Assembly (NCBI GenBank): GCA_002469805.1
Contig: DKNW01000094.1
Coordinates: 3,272 to 23,218, forward strand
Direction of reading: 5' to 3'
Length of the DNA stretch: 19,947 nucleotides
Source of the DNA: Rhodobiaceae bacterium UBA7378
GTDB taxonomy: Bacteria > Pseudomonadota > Alphaproteobacteria > RS24
Part shown: one piece after another, positions 1-7,041 of the stretch
Position numbering within the stretch: position 1 is the first letter of the stretch
Layout: each line of letters opens with the position of its first letter
Made by a program: the position numbers and the translations under genes
The notes under the pieces: model-generated
What the model saw: only the letters and a program-made list of their open reading frames with translations
Database searches by the model: none
What the model was told of the DNA's origin: nothing

Positions 1-969
1 TTCATCTAGGCGCGACATCACAGCCCGCCGGTTAAGGAGCTGGGTCAACTGATCGGTCGTTGCCAGCACGTTCAGCTCGCGCCGATAGGCAAACCGCTCA
101 AGCGCCGACACAACTTTTGCATCCAAAATTAGCGGCTCAACGGGCTTGGCAAGATAATCTGTTGCGCCATGCGACAGACATTTGGCAATGCCACGCGCAT
201 CATTGAGGCCACTAACAATAATTATGGGCAACTCACGACGGCTCGGTATCGAGCGAATAGCGTGCAGCACTTCAATGCCGTTCATATCCGGCATTAAAAG
301 ATCAAGCAAAACAAGATCGACCTTATGCTCTTCGATGATCGCAAGTGCCTGATTGCCGTTATCCGCTAGCATGCAATCGAAGCCGTGCTTTTCGAGACGG
401 CGCCTCAAAATATCTTGATTGGTAGGATTGTCATCGACAATCAAAATGGGGCTGCCCTCAATTTCATCTCTGATTGTGATGCCCGAACTGCTTTCATTGA
501 GCGACGCAAACAACCGCTCAATGGCAGCCTCTTCGTCGGCTTGAGCCTCTTCATTGGCGGCGTGGCGGAACGCTGTATCAATTGTGGAGCTTATTTCGCC
601 GCCCAGTTCGACAATATGCTGCAACAGCGTCAACTGCCCCTCAGGAAGCTCGCTATCGTTTTCTTCGAGAATAATCTCGGAATATCCGATAATTGAATTC
701 AGGGGGTTTTTCAGGTCATGGCGAATTTTACTGAGATCACCCGCCTCGCGCGTATTCATCAAAACCTGACCTTCAATCAGTTCGCCAACCTGCCCGCGTA
801 AGTTCTGGCAACCATCAGAGATGCGGCCCAGATCTTCGTGCAACATGTCGTCAGCACGCAAAGATTGTGAAATTTCAGACACATGGTCAGAAATTGTCGC
901 AATTGGTGTGAGCAATTGCTGGCGCAGCGTGGCACCTTCCAGCTGGATGACTTTTGCAGATTTACTCAT
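1..969 (-). CDS. HisKA-like / receiver / GGDEF signalling protein (partial, C-terminus beyond window)
   Basis: The reading frame is open from an ATG at 969 to the window edge (323 codons visible). AGGAG lies 6 bases before the ATG. Residues 1-75 look helical. Residues 80-97 carry a histidine-kinase H-box (RHDLKNPLNSIIGY, H84), but no N, G1 or G2 ATPase boxes follow. An acidic linker leads to a complete receiver domain (about 174-290) with acidic pair D179/D180, phospho-acceptor D223 in LVLLDLLMPD, S253 and K275. From residue 306 the motif DQLTQLLNRR is the typical start of a GGDEF domain; the GGDEF signature itself lies outside the window. The likely role is a cytoplasmic diguanylate cyclase controlled by phosphorylation. 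It is divergent from the EAL gene, which supports c-di-GMP signalling. Whether the cyclase is active cannot be judged here. Confidence 0.85.
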   Translation of the reverse strand, partial: MSKSAKVIQLEGATLRQQLLTPIATISDHVSEISQSLRADDMLHEDLGRISDGCQNLRGQVGELIEGQVLMNTREAGDLSKIRHDLKNPLNSIIGYSEIILEENDSELPEGQLTLLQHIVELGGEISSTIDTAFRHAANEEAQADEEAAIERLFASLNESSSGITIRDEIEGSPILIVDDNPTNQDILRRRLEKHGFDCMLADNGNQALAIIEEHKVDLVLLDLLMPDMNGIEVLHAIRSIPSRRELPIIIVSGLNDARGIAKCLSHGATDYLAKPVEPLILDAKVVSALERFAYRRELNVLATTDQLTQLLNRRAVMSRLDE

Positions 970-1077
970 GACAAACTCCTAAAACATGCTAACTGTCGAG
1001 GGCACGAAGATAAGCCCAAAAAAGTTGGGGTTTGTATTGACTGCCGCTAAATGTCAGTATTCGTAAGGGAGTAGGTA
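970..1077. promoter_or_regulatory. Divergent intergenic region between GGDEF and EAL genes
   Basis: These 108 bases must hold the start signals for both directions. For the rightward EAL gene there is a strong Shine-Dalgarno, AAGGGAG at 1065-1071, 6 bases before the ATG, and a possible -35 TTGACT at 1037-1042. No convincing -10 stands at standard spacing; TATTCG at 1058 is only 15 bases away. I see no clear operator dyad. Confidence 0.35.
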
Positions 1078-1809
1078 ATGTCGGGTATTCATGACGAGTT
1101 CTTCGAGGTGTTTGATCAGGGTAACTGGTTTCTGGCCTCGCAGAATATTGTAGCGCTCAAAGATCAGTCCGTCTGGGGTGCGGAAATTCTTATTCGCCTG
1201 TATGACGGCGACCGCTTCCTCGCTAATGGCAAATTCTTTCCCGGCATATGCCGCGACGAACGCTATCCCCGCATTACCCAACAAATCGTTGACCTATTGT
1301 CCAGACATCTTGACATTGAACCGCAATCCTTCGAGCCGCGGGTATTTTTGAACGTCACGCCAACCGATTTTTCAAACGCAATTACCGTTGAAAAACTTGC
1401 CAGCCTTGCAACGAAGTTCGCCCAGAATGACCGTCAACTCGTTCTTGAGTTATCTGAAATTTTCACCGTCGAAGAGCTGCATGATTGCGTCGGTAGCGTG
1501 ACCAAATTTCGTAACCTTGGAGTGATTATCGCTCTTGACGATTACGGCACCGGCGTCATCCGCGCCAAAGACATAGACGCATTCCCCTTCGACCTCGTGA
1601 AAAGCGACCGGTCACTTTGTGGGTTTAAGGAGGGCTGGGAGAGCCCCTACCACAGCGAACTAATGGAAGTCAGTCAAAACAAATCCCTCATCCTGCTCGC
1701 GGAAGGCATCGAAGATTCTGAATTCGCAGCCGACCTGATGGAACTTGGGTACCAATATGGCCAAGGCTTTTGCTTTGACATGCCATCAAAATTTATCGAA
1801 CGCGCTTAG
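1078..1809 (+). CDS. EAL-domain cyclic-di-GMP phosphodiesterase, single domain
   Basis: This 243-residue protein consists almost entirely of one EAL domain. EAL enzymes hydrolyse c-di-GMP to linear pGpG using two metal ions. The signature is degenerate in wording but keeps the key residues: E36 in AEILIR (ExLxR), N92 in LNVTP, E124 in LELSE, D154/D155 in LDDYGTG, K175 in DLVKSD, E209 in EGIED and Q229 in GQGF. It therefore looks catalytically competent rather than a dead receptor. There is no sensor domain, signal peptide or membrane segment, so it should be cytoplasmic. A PilZ gene follows after 19 bases, probably in the same transcript, and the divergent neighbour is a GGDEF protein. The start is well supported by AAGGGAG six bases upstream. 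Confidence 0.9.
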   Translation: MSGIHDEFFEVFDQGNWFLASQNIVALKDQSVWGAEILIRLYDGDRFLANGKFFPGICRDERYPRITQQIVDLLSRHLDIEPQSFEPRVFLNVTPTDFSNAITVEKLASLATKFAQNDRQLVLELSEIFTVEELHDCVGSVTKFRNLGVIIALDDYGTGVIRAKDIDAFPFDLVKSDRSLCGFKEGWESPYHSELMEVSQNKSLILLAEGIEDSEFAADLMELGYQYGQGFCFDMPSKFIERA

Positions 1810-1828
1810 CTAGATTATTGAGTGAACT

Positions 1829-2146
1829 ATGACCACACGCAAAAAAGCCCGCTTCAAGGTTCCGATTAATATTTTTCTCAATGGCGAGCATGTGCCTATT
1901 GTCGATCTAAGCACAGGCGGGGCCGGTGTTAACTTCAAGGGTGATCCGCCTGAAATGGGCGCTGTGCTTGAAACCCAGATTGTGTTTCCGCACAAAACTG
2001 GCAATGAAGGCTGGATGCTCGAGTCGACCGTTGTTCGGATCGATGCAAACCGCAATCTCATGGGCATCGAATTTGGTGAGGACGCTGAGTTCAAAGAATT
2101 CCTTTTGGAGTTCCTTGCCCATATGCGCGACCAGAAAATTATTTAA
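1829..2146 (+). CDS. PilZ-domain cyclic-di-GMP receptor, single domain
   Basis: This 105-residue protein matches the PilZ fold. The N-terminal RKKAR (R4 to R8) fits the RxxxR c-di-GMP binding motif and DLSTGG (D26, S28, G31) fits D/NxSxxG, both with usual spacing. The later GIEF is the typical end of the PilZ beta-barrel. Both binding motifs are intact, so it should bind c-di-GMP. With no effector domain, it presumably acts by binding a partner protein, which cannot be identified from sequence. It lies 19 bases after the EAL gene and is probably co-transcribed with it. The Shine-Dalgarno is weak (GAG about 9 bases upstream), so translation may depend on ribosomes from the upstream gene. Confidence 0.88.
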   Translation: MTTRKKARFKVPINIFLNGEHVPIVDLSTGGAGVNFKGDPPEMGAVLETQIVFPHKTGNEGWMLESTVVRIDANRNLMGIEFGEDAEFKEFLLEFLAHMRDQKII

Positions 2147-2211
2147 CCACCGCCATTTACCTGCATTTCATTGACCGATGAGATTGCGGGGCGCGGCGAT
2201 TTCTACTACAT

Positions 2212-3465
2212 ATGCGTCTTATGACGTCAACCAAACCTGCTTCCTGCGACATCGCAATTATTGGAGCCGGCCAAGCCGCACTCCAGACCATTGCCAGCCT
2301 TAAATCAGGCGGGTTTGATGGGGCGATTACATTGCTTGGTGGCGAAGCGTTTTTGCCTTATCAACGCCCGCCATTATCCAAAAAATTCTTAAACGGCACT
2401 TTTGAGCGCGATCGTTTGTTTTTGAAGCCCGATAACTATTACACCGATAACAATGTCGATGTTCGGCTCAACACATATGTCACACATCTCGATCCCGACG
2501 ATCTGTCGTTGACATGCGCCGACGGCACATTTTTATCATTTTCCAAGGCGGTCATTTGTACAGGTAGTCGTCCTCGCCAATTACCTGTACCCGGTCATGA
2601 CCTTGAGAATATTTTTGACCTGCGCACCATCGCCGATATCGAAGCCATGCAGCCAGAGTTTCGCGCGCGCGCAAAAATGGTTGTGGTGGGGGGTGGCTAT
2701 ATCGGTCTTGAGACAGCGGCATCTGCCCGTCAACTTGGCGTTGATGTCACCATTGTCGAAACCGCCGGGCGCGTGCTGGAACGCGTTACAAAGCCGGAGC
2801 TTTCAGACTATTTCCATGCTTTGCACACGACAAATAATGTCGAGATTTTAACCGATGCGCAGGTCACTGGCTTTATCGGTGACACGAGCGTATCAGGTGT
2901 CGCGCTACCAAATGGCGACACGTTGACGGCAGACCTCGTTGTGCTCGGTATCGGTATCATCCCGAATACCGAACTTGCTGATGCTGGCGGGCTTACCGTC
3001 GATAACGGCGTTCTGGTCGACGCAGTTGGGCGAACCAGCCACCCAGATATTTACGCTGCTGGTGACTGTACAAACCACCCTAATGCACTGCTTGACAGGC
3101 GCTTGCGGCTGGAGAGCGTGCCCAATGCCATCGAACAAGGTAAGGCTGTCGCATCAGACATCTTGGGGCAACCTGCCCCTTACACCGCGATCCCGTGGTT
3201 CTGGTCGGATCAATACGACGTGAAACTACAAATTGCCGGCCTTTCCGATACGGCCGACCGGCACGTCTTGCGGGGAAATTATGCCGATAACGCCTTCGCC
3301 ATTTTCCACTTTGACGGCACACAGCTTGTTTGCGTCGAAGCGGTGAACCGCCCCGCTGAATTTATGGCCGCCCGTCAGCTTATAAAGGAAGCCGCCGGCG
3401 GACGCATTTACGATCCCGACATGCTGGGCGATGAAACAATCAAACCGAAAAGCTGGCTTAGCTAA
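2212..3465 (+). CDS. FAD-dependent NAD(P)H:ferredoxin reductase family (rhodocoxin/putidaredoxin reductase type)
   Basis: This 417-residue flavoprotein resembles the reductases that pass electrons from NAD(P)H through FAD to a [2Fe-2S] ferredoxin, often for a cytochrome P450 or dioxygenase. Seen in order: an N-terminal FAD Rossmann motif GAGQAA (18-23), the active-site stretch YQRPPLSKKFL (50-60), a second dinucleotide fold GGGYIGLE (160-167), the FAD motif DIYAAGDC (279-286), and a C-terminal reductase domain beginning near PWFWSDQYD (328-336). Length is normal. A second in-frame ATG at 2221 is an equally plausible start; neither has a strong Shine-Dalgarno. No ferredoxin, P450 or oxygenase gene is adjacent, so the electron acceptor is unknown. 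It ends 5 bases from the convergent DUF3604 gene with no visible terminator. Confidence 0.88.
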   Translation: MRLMTSTKPASCDIAIIGAGQAALQTIASLKSGGFDGAITLLGGEAFLPYQRPPLSKKFLNGTFERDRLFLKPDNYYTDNNVDVRLNTYVTHLDPDDLSLTCADGTFLSFSKAVICTGSRPRQLPVPGHDLENIFDLRTIADIEAMQPEFRARAKMVVVGGGYIGLETAASARQLGVDVTIVETAGRVLERVTKPELSDYFHALHTTNNVEILTDAQVTGFIGDTSVSGVALPNGDTLTADLVVLGIGIIPNTELADAGGLTVDNGVLVDAVGRTSHPDIYAAGDCTNHPNALLDRRLRLESVPNAIEQGKAVASDILGQPAPYTAIPWFWSDQYDVKLQIAGLSDTADRHVLRGNYADNAFAIFHFDGTQLVCVEAVNRPAEFMAARQLIKEAAGGRIYDPDMLGDETIKPKSWLS

Positions 3466-3470
3466 ACCAA

Positions 3471-5711
3471 CTAACGCTGATACTCGACAAATATCGGGGA
3501 CGACCATGCACGTTCTTCAATCGGGCGCGTACAACCATCTTCGGCATCAACCCTGTCATCGCCATAGCATATGTTTAGCTTGATGCAGTTACCGTTTTCG
3601 TCATAGGTACATCGCAGATTATCGGCATTGATCCGTTCGGTTGGCTCCTGAATTGCGCGGGCGTAATAGGTCGCCATGCGTGCGCTTTGCGCGAATTCTG
3701 GATCCGAAAACGTGAACGCACAGCCCTCATTATTCATTGGACATTCATGCACCAGCCAAGGGTCGTCGATTAGCCCCTCAACCTTTTCATCAGCTGTGAT
3801 TTGTGGGCGAATACGAATAATCTCAATACGCGAAATCCGCAAACGCTCGTCATCGGGATTATAGCACTCATTGGCACATAGCTTTTGCATCCGCTCGGCC
3901 CCTAGCAGGTCGAGCGTATCTTCAGGACAGCCCGGTTTTTGTTTATGTGCGCCGACCGCCTTCACCTCAAATACCGGTGCTTTGCCCGTTTGAACTGTGC
4001 CACCCATGGGGGTGCCGCCATTGGTGTTGAACCACAGCAAAATGCGCGCGCCGCTTGTGCCATAGGTCTCACGTCGTTCCATGGCGTCAAATATCGCATC
4101 GCGCGACCGCCCTTGCGCATGCACAGCAGCCAAGCCCCCCGTCGTCCAAAAACTCGCCTGTCGCTCCATTTCGGTCGCTGCAAAGCCCAAATTCATAAGC
4201 GTGCTGCGGTCAATCACCTTGGTTTCGGCGGCAGGTGTTCCCTTGGGAAACACGCGCGCGCGCCAACTGGCTGACAGACGCACCGCTTCAGTTTGGCGGA
4301 GCCGGTCAACGGGTTTATATCCGGTGCCAGGGCGTGCGCGATGGTTGTCGCTGGATGCAATAAAGCCAAAATTAAAGCGTTTTGGAGCGCCTTCATCATC
4401 GAAGTTTTGTAAGGCTAACGCGTATTGGGCACTACCACCGGGCCGATAGCCGAAAGACGGCAGAAAGCAATCGCGGCACTGGCCAGCATCTAGCCATTCC
4501 TCGATCTTGGTGCCTGGCACGGTGAGGTGGGCCGCGACGCTACTGTTTGCGGCATTAAGTCGGGCTTCTTGCGCGCGCGTTTCACACGTCGCCGCATCAT
4601 CCCCCGCGGCCAAACAGCGATCGCGTATAATCTCACCAGCCTGCCAGCACATTGGCAGATAGTCTGGGCGTGGCGCCGGACAGGTGCCCGACACACCATC
4701 TTCTGCTAGGTCAACCGAACGCCAGTCACGATATTCCTCAGAATTGCCGTGGCCAGACATGATTTCCAGCAAGCGATATCGGTCGGGCTGGTTCTCAGCC
4801 TTTAGGTGCTTGTCAAATGTAGTGCCGGTGGGGGTATAAAAACCCCAAGTTGTGCCATGGGGAATGACCAGCGGGTCGACACCTTGCGCATCCAGACTAG
4901 AAAACAATTCAGCCGGGGTCTCCGCCACCTCGAAACAGGAGGCGTCCAGCTGGTCGGCCGGCGTATCGGCATCGCACAATGGCACTTCTGATGCGTTTTG
5001 AAGGAAACGTCGAATGTCGAAATAATCTTGACGATTGCTAAAATCAAGAACGGGCAGCGCCAACGGCACCAAATCCTTACCCTGTGTGCGAAGCGCTTGC
5101 ACAGTTACGCCTCCCGACGCAATCGGGCGCTTTGCTATTTTTGCGTCTTCAAGGTCGCGGAAAATAACGTTCTTATGACCGTAATGCTCCTCAGGCGTTT
5201 GACCGACCTGTGTCCACTCAAACCCGATAAAACTTACAAGATCAGGGTCTTCGGTGCCGTCTGCCAACGCATTGCAGGCGCGAATACTTTGTTTTGCATC
5301 CTGCCACCGTTTAGGGGTCGATGCTTCAGCGTGATCCGTGATAGCCCAGAAATCAATGGCCGAACAGTGACGGGCGAAATCACAGGCATCTGCCAGAGGG
5401 TGCGTGCCTTCACCACCATAAATCGGTAGCGACCACAAAAAAGCGTCCGTTGAATTGGTTGTATGAACATGCAAATCGCCAAACAAGATTTGTTTGTCGG
5501 TCTCTATCGCCAATCCGCGGGCAATCGCCTGTTGTTCAGCTTCGCGGGCTTGCACCAAAACGCTCGGCAAGGGAGCGCCAGTTATTGTGCCCGGGTCTCG
5601 CTCCTGACCAAAAAGCTCTATCACCATGCCTAAAAAATATGCACCACCAACAGATAGAACCGTCACCAATACAGCCAGTACCGAGCGCCATGCGCCTGAT
5701 TTTTTTTTCAC
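3471..5711 (-). CDS. DUF3604 family protein, membrane-anchored or exported
   Basis: This 746-residue protein matches the DUF3604 family, large PHP-like proteins of unproven function. After a lysine-rich start, residues 10-32 form a hydrophobic segment, either signal peptide or membrane anchor, so the bulk should be periplasmic. The family signature follows: GDLHVHT (78-84) with metal-ligand histidines H81 and H83, then ITDHAE (124-129). Several cysteine-containing stretches in the middle and C-terminal part may form disulfides. The ending WSSPIFVEYQR is typical. The metal-ligand pattern suggests a hydrolase, but the substrate is unknown. The start is GTG with GGGGGG five bases upstream, and codons 2-4 form an A9 run. 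It lies 72 bases after the thioesterase gene on the same strand, so it may share the GST-thioesterase transcript. Confidence 0.85.
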   Translation of the reverse strand: MKKKSGAWRSVLAVLVTVLSVGGAYFLGMVIELFGQERDPGTITGAPLPSVLVQAREAEQQAIARGLAIETDKQILFGDLHVHTTNSTDAFLWSLPIYGGEGTHPLADACDFARHCSAIDFWAITDHAEASTPKRWQDAKQSIRACNALADGTEDPDLVSFIGFEWTQVGQTPEEHYGHKNVIFRDLEDAKIAKRPIASGGVTVQALRTQGKDLVPLALPVLDFSNRQDYFDIRRFLQNASEVPLCDADTPADQLDASCFEVAETPAELFSSLDAQGVDPLVIPHGTTWGFYTPTGTTFDKHLKAENQPDRYRLLEIMSGHGNSEEYRDWRSVDLAEDGVSGTCPAPRPDYLPMCWQAGEIIRDRCLAAGDDAATCETRAQEARLNAANSSVAAHLTVPGTKIEEWLDAGQCRDCFLPSFGYRPGGSAQYALALQNFDDEGAPKRFNFGFIASSDNHRARPGTGYKPVDRLRQTEAVRLSASWRARVFPKGTPAAETKVIDRSTLMNLGFAATEMERQASFWTTGGLAAVHAQGRSRDAIFDAMERRETYGTSGARILLWFNTNGGTPMGGTVQTGKAPVFEVKAVGAHKQKPGCPEDTLDLLGAERMQKLCANECYNPDDERLRISRIEIIRIRPQITADEKVEGLIDDPWLVHECPMNNEGCAFTFSDPEFAQSARMATYYARAIQEPTERINADNLRCTYDENGNCIKLNICYGDDRVDAEDGCTRPIEERAWSSPIFVEYQR

Positions 5712-5725
5712 GTTATCCCCCCGCT

Positions 5726-5740
5726 CCGCTTTTTCAGCGG
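5726..5740 (-). promoter_or_regulatory. Small stem-loop in the leader of the DUF3604 gene
   Basis: CCGCT at 5726-5730 and AGCGG at 5736-5740 form a 5-bp stem with a 5-base loop, just upstream (in the minus-strand message) of the GGGGGG ribosome-binding stretch. No U-run follows, so it is not an intrinsic terminator. A TATAAC hexamer lies upstream (minus strand, about 5744-5749) but lacks a good -35. A role in start-site accessibility is possible but unproven. Confidence 0.25.
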
Positions 5741-5783
5741 TCTGTTATAATTTCGCCCTTAAGCTATTATCACATCAGCTATT

Positions 5784-6212
5784 TTAGCTTGGTTTGCGTG
5801 GACGCAAAACAAAAGTTGCACTCGCACTGCCAACCAGTTCGTTGTCTGCATTGTATAAGGTCGCATCAGCAAAGGCGATGGACTTTCCAATTCTTTGCAC
5901 CTGCCCCTTAGCGACATAATTGCCTGGCGCGCCAGCCTTCAAATAACTTGTTTTAAGTTCCAGCGTTGAATGACCTGCATATTTATCCATATCCAAGCGA
6001 CTGCGTATCGCCACGCCGCACGCAGTATCCAGCATGGTCGCATATGCGCCGCCATGCAAAATCCCTTGCATGTTTAAAAATATTTTAGGAATGGTGAAAC
6101 CAACTTCAACAAGGCCGGTTTCGGTATCAAACGCCAAGATCTTGCGGCCGATAAAATCGGCCAACTCGGATTCAGGCATGTTTTTCGGATCCTTTGGTAA
6201 GTCGCGCATCAT
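5784..6212 (-). CDS. PaaI-type hotdog-fold thioesterase
   Basis: This 142-residue protein fits the PaaI/YdiI-like hotdog thioesterases, which hydrolyse acyl-CoA or aryl-CoA thioesters in the cytoplasm. The core signature is visible: N47 followed by GILHGGAYATMLDTACG (50-66), with the HGG turn and catalytic-type acid D62. The terminal strand GSASATFVL is typical. The substrate cannot be told from sequence. Its ATG (two tandem ATGs at 6212 and 6209) overlaps the TGA of the upstream glutathione S-transferase gene in an ATGA arrangement, which points to translational coupling and a shared transcript. Confidence 0.88.
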   Translation of the reverse strand: MMRDLPKDPKNMPESELADFIGRKILAFDTETGLVEVGFTIPKIFLNMQGILHGGAYATMLDTACGVAIRSRLDMDKYAGHSTLELKTSYLKAGAPGNYVAKGQVQRIGKSIAFADATLYNADNELVGSASATFVLRPRKPS

Positions 6213-6829
6213 GCTCCCTTTCCAAGAACGTCATGCGTGTCGAGGCGTGCCATCAGCCCGGCAATGTTTTTGAGAGACGGGTCAATCGACTGACCTTGCT
6301 TGTCAAAAAACGCAAGCGTTGTGTAGAAAATGACGTCTACATAGGTCAGCATGTCGCCGCAAATATAATCCTGCTTTTCCAACAACGGATCGAGCCATGC
6401 CAAACCTTCTTGCGCGATAAGCTTGGCGGGGGCTGAAACTTCATCGTGCAAAATAATCCGCCCGTCGAAAAACCTGCGCCCCTCGCCATGTCGATAGCCA
6501 AGCACCATTGGCGCGAAAATCAGAAAATCGCACTGGCGCATCCGCATACGTGTCACTGCCCGATCGGTAGCCGTAAGGCCGCTCAAGGAGGGGTCAGGCT
6601 TGATCTCATCCAAATATTCGGCGATCGCAGATAACTCAGCGATCGTGATACCTTCCTCCGTCACGACAAACGGCAACTGTCCGGCTGGATTAATGCTCAG
6701 AAATTCCGTTTGCCGGTTTTCCGCTCGCAGTATATCGACCTCGATAATCTCCGGCATGATGTCTTTGAGCGAAAACAGGATTTTCGCACTACGCGGACTG
6801 GGGCCAATTGGTGAGGTGTACAGCTTCAT
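6209..6829 (-). CDS. Glutathione S-transferase family protein
   Basis: This 206-residue cytosolic GST-like protein has an N-terminal thioredoxin fold starting MKLYTSPIGPSPRSAK, the cis-proline motif INPAGQLP (about 47-54), the glutathione-binding acid-serine pair in ITIAELSAIAEYLDE (about 61-75), and a helical C-terminal domain. GSTs conjugate or exchange glutathione with electrophiles; the substrate is unknown. I chose the ATG at 6829 because AAAGGA sits 8 bases upstream and the protein then begins directly at the first beta-strand. An in-frame GTG at 6850 would add seven residues with no clear ribosome-binding site. Its TGA overlaps the thioesterase ATG. The pairing may reflect detoxification or catabolism of aromatic or thioester compounds, which is inference. 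Confidence 0.88.
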   Translation of the reverse strand: MKLYTSPIGPSPRSAKILFSLKDIMPEIIEVDILRAENRQTEFLSINPAGQLPFVVTEEGITIAELSAIAEYLDEIKPDPSLSGLTATDRAVTRMRMRQCDFLIFAPMVLGYRHGEGRRFFDGRIILHDEVSAPAKLIAQEGLAWLDPLLEKQDYICGDMLTYVDVIFYTTLAFFDKQGQSIDPSLKNIAGLMARLDTHDVLGKGA

Positions 6830-7041
6830 CGGGTAATCCTTTACAGACACAAGCTAGATAAGGGTGGTACAAACTCATTGCATAAAATAACGTCAGATTT
6901 CAACCGCCGAACGCGTGTCATCGCATTGGCTGGCAGCCGGATGCTAGGCGGCACGCCAAACTTCGCTCAAGAAACAGATTTCCTAGCCATGTCGCACCTG
7001 CATCAGACCATGACACGCTCGCGACACGCCAGAGGCAAGTA
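6830..7041. other. Divergent intergenic region between GST and MFS genes
   Basis: These 212 bases must contain promoters for both directions. For the leftward GST gene the best -35 candidate is TTGAAA on the minus strand, near 6897-6902, with only poor -10 options downstream. A short dyad GGCTG-G-CAGCC lies at 6928-6938. AGAGG at 7031-7035 is a suitable Shine-Dalgarno for the MFS gene. I find no convincing small gene or RNA here. Confidence 0.3.

Noticed and set aside
385..769. Plus-strand open frames within the GGDEF gene
   Set aside because: They lie opposite the receiver and H-box motifs of the real minus-strand gene, which is open throughout from 969 to the edge.
5726..5740. Stem-loop between the thioesterase and DUF3604 genes as a transcription terminator
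   Set aside because: The stem is only 5 bp and no U-run follows on the transcribed strand.
6830..6850. GTG at 6850 as start of the GST gene
   Set aside because: It has no ribosome-binding site, whereas the ATG at 6829 has AAAGGA 8 bases upstream and begins at the first beta-strand of the fold.
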